From Panagrolaimus kolymaensis (Eukaryota; Nematoda; Chromadorea; Rhabditida; Panagrolaimidae): a DNA stretch of 64,000 nucleotides. The stretch is taken from assembly GCA_028622995.1 (NCBI GenBank), contig JAJQJQ010000017.1, positions 2,356,001 through 2,420,000 of the forward strand, in the 5' to 3' direction. The stretch's first letter is position 1, and every line of letters begins with the position of its first letter. This document shows positions 57,872-64,000 of the stretch, piece by piece. The notes beneath the pieces were generated by a model. The model was not told the DNA's origin. It saw only the letters and a list, made by a program, of their open reading frames with translations, and made no database searches. Position numbers and translations under genes: made by a program.

Positions 57872-59777
57872 ATGGCATCTCAAGATTATTCATATTCTGA
57901 TGGCGAAATAACTGACTATGATGACGTTGATCTCGAAATGGATGAGGAAGAAGATAATAACGATGCTGACACTTCATTACAAATTCAGGTTTTTTTTATT
58001 ACTCTTAATGATAGTTACAATATGATCATTTTTAGGTTATTAGTAATGATGCTTTAGTCGACGAAATTAATCAAAATGTGCAAAAATGTGCTGCTGTTTT
58101 GGGGTTATCACCTCATCTTTGTAAAGTATTGCTTCATCTTTTTTCATGGGATCGAAGTAAACTCCTCGAACGGTTAGTATTCTTTTTTTTCTATGCTCAT
58201 TTTATAATATATATAATGTTTTAGTTTCTACGAAGCTGAATCACCTCAAGCATTCTTTGATAAACAAAAAATTGACATACCGAAAAACAACGCTAATGAA
58301 TATATTCTTAAAAGTGGTGATTGCTCTATCTGCTACATGGATATCAAACCTCTTGTTGAACTCTCATGCAAGCACAATTTTTGCACTGATTGCTGGAATG
58401 CATATTTGCTTAGTCGATTTAGAGGTGAAGGAAATCCGTTTGTTTCTTGTCCTCATCCAGACTGTCATTTTTACTTAGACGACGATATCATTTTGAAACT
58501 TTTACAAAGTACTGCTGAAAAGAAGTTCTTCAAACGACTACTTATCAAATCATTCGTTGAAAGCAATCCTGTCTTGAAATGGTGCCCTGGTGATGACTGT
58601 TCCAAAGCTATTAAAGTGAAAGCTTTAGAGTGCCGTCCTGTTACTTGTGATTGTGGTACAACCTTCTGTTTTCAATGCTCTCAAGAATGGCACGAACCTG
58701 CTTCCTGTAATCTATTGTCACGTTGGGTCAAAAAATTTAACGGTTTGTAGACATATTAAGTATAATATACTAAATTTTTCAAAATTATATTTTAGGCGAT
58801 TCAGAATCGATGAAATGGGTTGTTGTGAATACGAAAGATTGTCCTAAATGCAATGTAAGTCATTTTTGTTAATTTTCATTGTTTTCACCATGTTAATTCA
58901 CAGGTTGCTATTGAAAAGAACGGTGGCTGCAATCACATGGTTTGCAGAAATAAATCATGCGGATATGAATTGTAAGTTCCAAAATTATTTTTTATTAATA
59001 CAATATTTATTTTTCAGTTGCTGGTTTTGCCTCCAAGATTGGTATTTATTTTGCTTTTTTTTCTATGTGGCATGAGTTGTTTTTACCTTTTTTTAGGAAA
59101 AAGCACGGCTATCAAAATCAAGGCTGTAATCGATATCAAGAACCCGAAGATGCAACTGATAAAGCTAATAGCTTTCGTGAAGCTCTTAAACGTTACATGG
59201 TAAGTTAGAGTGTACCTATATACAATCAAATAATATCATAATTGTAGCATTATTACGATCGTTTCGCAAATCATCGAAAAAGTTTACAAGCCGAATCCGA
59301 GGTAATATTTCTTTTTTTTTAGAATTTATTTTTAACATTTTTTAATTTTAGTTGATGGCACAAATTCATTTAAAAATTGAACAGATGCAGAGCAAATCAT
59401 ATTCGTGGATTGAAACACAATTTTTGCGAGATGCTGTCAAAGTTCTCAATGAATGCCGAAGAAGTCTCATGTTCGCTTATGCCTTTGCGTATTATTTAGC
59501 TGAAAGTAATGCCAAAACTATTTTTGAACATAATCAAAATGATCTCGAATTCGCAACGGAAGAGCTTTCTGGTTTACTTGAACGCGAAATTGATCTTGAT
59601 AGTGTTGACCTGGTTTTATTGAAGCAAAAGGTAAGCATATTTTTATTCAAAATAATGTATATATAGTTAGAATGCTTATTTTAGGTTCAAGATCAATATC
59701 GATATGTTGAGAAGCGTCGCACAATTATGATTAATCATTGCACTGAAGAAATCTGGGAATTCAGACCTGACGAATAA
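57872..59777 (+). CDS. ari-1: Ariadne-type RBR E3 ubiquitin ligase (ARIH1 orthologue), 483 aa, ten exons
   Basis: Exons: 57872-57988, 58036-58172, 58225-58742, 58796-58854, 58904-58971, 59018-59041, 59097-59199, 59248-59301, 59352-59630, 59685-59777. An acidic N-terminus and UBA-like region (~40-90) precede RING1 (CSICYMDIKPLVELSCKHNF), the IBR (KWCPGDDCSKAIK ... CDCGTTFCFQC) and RING2 (CPKCNVAIEKNGGCNHMVC). The Cys in GGCNHM is at the position that forms the ubiquitin thioester. The C-terminal Ariadne domain (~340-483: helices with QFLRDAVKVLNECRRSLMF, ending CTEEIWEFRPDE) autoinhibits the enzyme and is released by neddylated cullins in known members. Length and domain order are those of ARIH1; all zinc ligands checked are present. 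Cytosolic/nuclear. Confidence 0.95.
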
Positions 59778-60560
59778 AATTTCTTTTTATTTCTTTGTTT
59801 TTTTTGTTTGTTGTATACTGTTTTTTGTTGATTTACCGAACATCTTGTGTATAAAAATTATATTTTCTCTCTATAACTGCTTTTAACACTACAACTACAC
59901 GTTCACCATAAAAAATATTTTTTTATGCTACATGCATAAACTACTCCAGAATATAAATTTTCGAAAACTTTGTTAACTAGAAACATAATGAGCTTACGAC
60001 TGCCGACCATGAGGCTTGTTTCATGAAAACTATTACAAAATTTTTATCAACAGTTTTGTGATCATAATCATTCCCATACATGGCCACAAGATCCTCCATC
60101 TCCGCAACATCCTATCTTATTTTATTTTTTAAATTCCCCAAAACTTATACATAAATGTTCAAAGTAATTCCTATAACTTTCACACAAATTGCCTATTATT
60201 TCTCAACTTTCTCTCAATTTTGGTGATATAAATTATTTTCAGTTCTTAAAGCACTTCAAATTTAACAACGCTCATAATCAAATCATTTCCATGCAATGCA
60301 GAAGAAATATTGCTTCTTTAATCGATCATTTACATTCATTTAAATTTTTTCTTTTTCCATTAACTTGTTTCATGATACTAGCAAACGACAATGAAAATTA
60401 TGGAGTTGGATATGCAAATTTAATCACTGACGAAACTATCTTTAAGTTTTTTTTGTCAGTCTTCTAAGAAACATTTGACGTTGTCATAGAGTCGTAAACA
60501 ATTTGAAATCAAACTGATTGATTGAAAACGAAGCTTCTAAAGAATAAATATTTTTGAAAA
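59778..60560. other. 3' flank of ari-1 and upstream region of the repeat-protein gene
   Basis: No gene with splice or domain support. An open frame at 60189-60467 (+) has no recognisable features. Confidence 0.45.
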
Positions 60561-61597
60561 ATGATCGTCGATTCAACTGTTTTATGGCTTACATCTCTCT
60601 CATTCCTGCAATTAACTTTGACTCTAAGTTCAATATTATTATTCTGTGGTGGAAAAAAGGTAAGTAATATTTTTAATAAATGGCTGATAAAGTTGAACGT
60701 TATAAAATCTTGATTTGAGCTATTACAATTTTGGAGATAATTGCATAAATAACGCAAAAAAATATTGTAAATTTATTTTTTGCAATTTTTATCGGTTGAT
60801 GAATTATTTATACGTTAATTATATCAACATTTTTTAGAAAAAGAATGGCAACGCTGCGGATCTTAATGTTCGTCCACCAATCGACCAGCAAGCCCAGGCT
60901 GGCACACATGATCCCAATTAGTAAGTTTTCCTTTATTTTTAACGTTGTTTTATATGTGATCTTTTTAGTCAAACATTGAATGCCGTTGGAGGTGATTGTT
61001 TTGGAGCTGATAAAGCTGCTGGTGGTGGCCCCAAAGCTCCTGCCGTTGGTGGAGGTATGATCTTTTGAGACTAACATTGATTCAACTTTTATATTTTTAG
61101 GAATGGCCGGAACTCATGACCCTAATTAGTAAGTTCTACTTTAATTTTATTTCAACTTCCTTAATGTTTTATTTCAGCCAAACTCTTAATGCTATAGGAA
61201 AAGGTGACTGCTTTGGACCTGATAAAGCTGCTGGTGCTGCTCCTGCTGCTGGTGGTGTTGGAGGCCCCAAAGCTCCTGCTGCTGGTGGAGGTATGATCTT
61301 TTGACACTAACATTGATTCAATTTTTGTGTTTAGGAATGGCCGGAACTCATGATCCTAACTATCAAACTCTCGCTGGTATGGGGCAAGATTGCTTTGGCG
61401 CCGATAAAGCTGCTGGTGGTGGAGGTGGTGCTGCTGCTGCACCTGTAGGAGGTGATCCTAAAGCTCCTGCTGCTGCTGGAGCAATGGCAGGAACTCATGA
61501 TCCAAATTAGTAAGTTTTTGTTGAATTTTATTTTTATAAAACTTTCGGTTTTAGCCAAACTCTCGCTGGAATGGGTAATGATTGCTTCGCAAAATAA
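60561..61597 (+). CDS. Small tandem-repeat protein with N-terminal hydrophobic segment, 208 aa, seven exons
   Basis: Exons: 60561-60659, 60838-60920, 60969-61054, 61101-61128, 61178-61290, 61335-61509, 61555-61597. The first exon encodes a hydrophobic stretch (VLWLTSLSFLQLTLTLSSILLFC) that is either a signal peptide or a membrane anchor, followed by GGKKKKNG. The rest is four copies of AGTHDPNYQTL-x4/5-DCFG-x-DKAA separated by Ala/Gly/Pro linkers (GGGPKAPAVGGG, GAAPAAGGVGGPKAPAAGGG). Most repeats are split by an intron within the Tyr codon of PNY, with near-identical donor TTAGTAAGT; the third repeat has lost this intron. Repeats therefore arose by exon duplication. I do not recognise the family. 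Ala/Gly/Pro-rich linkers suggest a structural or multivalent binding role. Confidence 0.8.
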
Positions 61598-61708
61598 TCA
61601 TCTTTATGAAACACTGATATTTTTCTACATACAACGATATTTAAATACAGTTTACAAATAAATACTTTCACTTTCAATATTGTGTATCTAATATGTGTAT
61701 AACCATTT

Positions 61709-63412
61709 TTAAACATCAAGAGTTACTTTCTTTGAGCTATCGACAGTCATGTATTTGTCAATTTCGGGGTAAAGTTCTTTTTTCAAGAAGCGATAAACCT
61801 GTGACTCACATCGTCCAGCAAAATTAATGGGATTGCTTGCAATTGAAAGAACTTGACCACGGACCTAAAAAAAATTTCTTCATTTATTGATTCTAATATT
61901 TTGTTTTTTTACGGTATCAAAGAATGATTCTTTAAGCATTTCTTCAATGGAAACGCTTTCACCATCCTCCATTCTCTTTCGTGCATTTAATGAAATTTCA
62001 CGTATTTTGGCGTGAGCTTCTTGTCGATCAATTCCATGATCGCTTAATCGCATTAAAGCTTCTTCAAGCGCCAAAAATGGAAGTTCCTTTGCTACAATCT
62101 TTTTTACGGTATCTTTTTGAACGGTCAATCCTTCGAATACGTTTTGAAGTGTTGTTAAAATGGTTTCAGCAAGGAGAAATGAATCAGGAATCATTGATCT
62201 ACGAGGAGCAGAGTCATCGAGAGTTCGTTCCAACCCTTGATCAGAAAGAATTGTGAGGGCTGTCTATAAAACTATTAATCATGAAATGGATTATAAATAT
62301 TGAAAATGCTTACATTAACTTGAAACATTAATGATGTGGAAAGACCCGAAATGCGTTCACATTTCATCGGATTTCTTTTATATGGCATTGCTGATGAACC
62401 AATTTGTTCAGATTCAAATGGTTCACGAATTTCATCATTCATTTGAAGAATCCTAATATCACACGCAATCTTTTTAATTGCTGAAGCTAAATTTGATAAA
62501 GCAAATATAAGTTTAGTATCTTGTTGCCGAGAATAAGTTTGACCGCTTATAAAAAATTTCTTATCAAAGCCTGCTTTAGCCGTGACAAGTTCATCCAATT
62601 TTTCTACTTTGTCTTCGTCTTCATTAAACAAGGTCATAAAAGAATCTTGCGTTCCAGTGGCGCCTTTAATTCCACGAAATCTTAATTTTTTGTAAAAATC
62701 TTCAATGGTTTGAAAAGCAATTAAAAGTTCTTGGGCCCAAATAACTGCTCGTTTACCAATGGTTACAAGAGAAGCAGCTTGGTAATGAGTTCGACCAACC
62801 GTTACAGTGGCTGCATGAGTTTCAGCAAAATCCCCAACACGTTTCAAACAAATGGCTACCCTGAATTTTGTTTTTAGATAAGTTTAAAATGATGAGGCTT
62901 ACTTTTGAATAATAATTTCTAAAGCCTCTTTTTGGCAAATCAAGTCTGCATTATCTTGAACAAAACATGATGTGGCTCCTAAATGAATAATGCCTGCTGC
63001 TTTAGGACATAATTTTCCATAGCAGTGATTATGAGCCATAACGTCATGCTTAAGCCTGAAGGTAAATTTATAATTATTTTTTGTGTAAATATATTTAAAA
63101 AATCCAACCGTTTCTCTTCTGCAGCAGCATCAGCAAAATCAATGTTTGTTTTATTTGCTTTCAATTCGTCGATAGCTTCTTGGGTAACTTGTTTTAGTCC
63201 AAGTTCATGCTCAGCTTCAGCAAGCCAAATCCAAAGCTGCCGCCATGTTTCTGTCTAAAGATAGAAATTAGAAATTATTTCTTTTTATTTAGCCTAATTT
63301 CTTGAAAATTTTAAATTACCTTATGACGCTCAGAGAAAATAGCGAGAATTTTAGATCCTCCACAATATCGTCGAGTAAGAGGCGATTCATAAAAATCTTC
63401 TTTTGTTGTCAT
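61709..63412 (-). CDS. adsl-1: Adenylosuccinate lyase, 481 aa, six exons
   Basis: Exons 63320-63412, 63109-63254, 62903-63055, 62314-62860, 61913-62263 and 61709-61864 join exactly to 481 aa, the usual length. ADSL catalyses two steps of purine synthesis: SAICAR to AICAR plus fumarate, and adenylosuccinate to AMP plus fumarate. [10 protein letters not shown] at the N-terminus binds substrate phosphate. HDVMAH and [12 protein letters not shown] surround the active site, [14 protein letters not shown] carries the general-acid His, and the fumarase/aspartase signature [14 protein letters not shown] contains the catalytic Ser loop. The protein acts as a cytosolic homotetramer. A TTTCAG ends 9 bases before the ATG (minus strand), a candidate spliced-leader acceptor. 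Its 3' end faces the repeat-protein gene, 111 bases away. Confidence 0.96.
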
Positions 63413-63860
63413 GTTTTATAACTGAAATATTCTCAATTAAAATTTATAAAATTTTTAAAAAAATCTTGCATTTCAGCAAGAATCTGCATGGGAAAAATAA
63501 AATGAGCTTTTTTGAGGGAAAAGATTTGTCTATTTATTAGTCAAAAACCAAACAGTTTTATTTATAAATCAATGGGTGTGATTATGAAAAAGGGAAAGGG
63601 GTTGGCCTAGATAGATAGCATCAAGAAAGATGCAATAAAAAACAAAAAAGAGCAATGGTATTCGATGATATAACAAATTCATAAAAGCAGATAAAGGTTG
63701 AAGGAGAGAGACACTATGTATTTGTTTAAAAAAATAACATAAGAATTATGTTCCTTTATATAAAAAGTGACGCATCCATCCATCTTTTGTAGTGGGGCTT
63801 TTATTCACACCAAAAAAATTAAATTTGTTTTTATCATAACCGAATTTAACCAACAATAAA
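63413..63860. other. Divergent upstream region between adsl-1 and the last gene
   Basis: Both genes point outwards, so promoter elements for each should lie in these 448 bases. A putative acceptor for adsl-1 lies at 63422-63423. No specific motif recognised. Confidence 0.45.
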
Positions 63861-64000
63861 ATGTCACAAGCGGTTTGGAGTGAAGTTGAACATGTATATT
63901 TTTGGCCTGAAAGTGAGAGGCTTGAAATTGTTTTAGCTGCACAAAGATATGAATCAATTTATACAATGCCTGGTTTAAAATCGAATGAACTTTTATTAGA
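63861..64000 (+). CDS. 5' end of an unknown gene, truncated by the window
   Basis: An ATG after AACAATAAA opens a frame that stays open to the window end. It reads MSQAVWSEVEHVYFWPESER and then LEIVLAAQRYESIYTMPGLK. No signal peptide. The fragment is too short to assign a family, but its codon use and lack of low complexity suggest a real coding start. Confidence 0.5.
   Translation, partial: MSQAVWSEVEHVYFWPESERLEIVLAAQRYESIYTMPGLKSNELLL

Overview
The window looks like an AT-rich nematode genome. The reasons are short GT-AG introns of about 45-75 bases, several genes with an acceptor-like AG 0-9 bases before the start codon (as expected for spliced-leader trans-splicing), and a gene set that includes an EPI-1-type laminin alpha, a GT92 (DUF23) glycosyltransferase, an UNC-5-like death-domain protein and ARI-1. 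The species cannot be named from the sequence. Exons below were joined by eye from splice signals. Every complete model gives an intact reading frame (663, 3281, 327, 487, 764, 155, 337, 810, 358, 480, 483, 208 and 481 aa).

Layout. 1-716 (+) is the 3' end of an UNC-5-like receptor. 2070-4904 (-) is an apparently membrane-anchored calpain whose catalytic Asn is replaced. 7147-30076 (-) is a 26-exon laminin alpha. 32183-34316 (-) is a lipid-type short-chain dehydrogenase. 34916-37728 (-) is a secreted Ser- and Cys-rich protein with CxxC modules between dibasic sites. 38052-39280 (-) is an epoxide-hydrolase-like enzyme. 40287 to at least 52146 (-) is a tandem-C2 protein with a long disordered N-terminal part. 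55131-56778 (-) is a GT92 glycosyltransferase. 57044-57117 (-) is tRNA-Asn(GUU). 57872-59777 (+) is ari-1. 60561-61597 (+) is a small tandem-repeat membrane or secreted protein. 61709-63412 (-) is adenylosuccinate lyase. A gene truncated by the window end starts at 63861 (+).

The most unusual part is inside the laminin gene. One intron (12816-20191) holds three further genes. Two are divergent: an unknown 327-aa protein (-) and a 487-aa protein with a ParB/sulfiredoxin-like motif (+). The third is a 764-aa protein (+) with duplicated helical exons, a SUMO-interaction-like acidic motif, a GIY-YIG nuclease-like domain with all signature positions, and five GATA-like Cys4 fingers, the last three encoded one per exon. 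A diverged fragment of that GIY-YIG gene lies in a different laminin intron (28506-28671), so the family appears to move or duplicate. A fourth nested gene (25743-26258, +) encodes a small secreted, neuropeptide-like protein.

Mobile or relic DNA: a 401-bp hAT-type MITE with an 8-bp target duplication (47992-48392), a 207-bp TTAA-flanked palindromic MITE (41937-42143), and a short eEF1A-like pseudogene fragment (39783-39836). No CRISPR array, rRNA or bacterial-type feature was seen.
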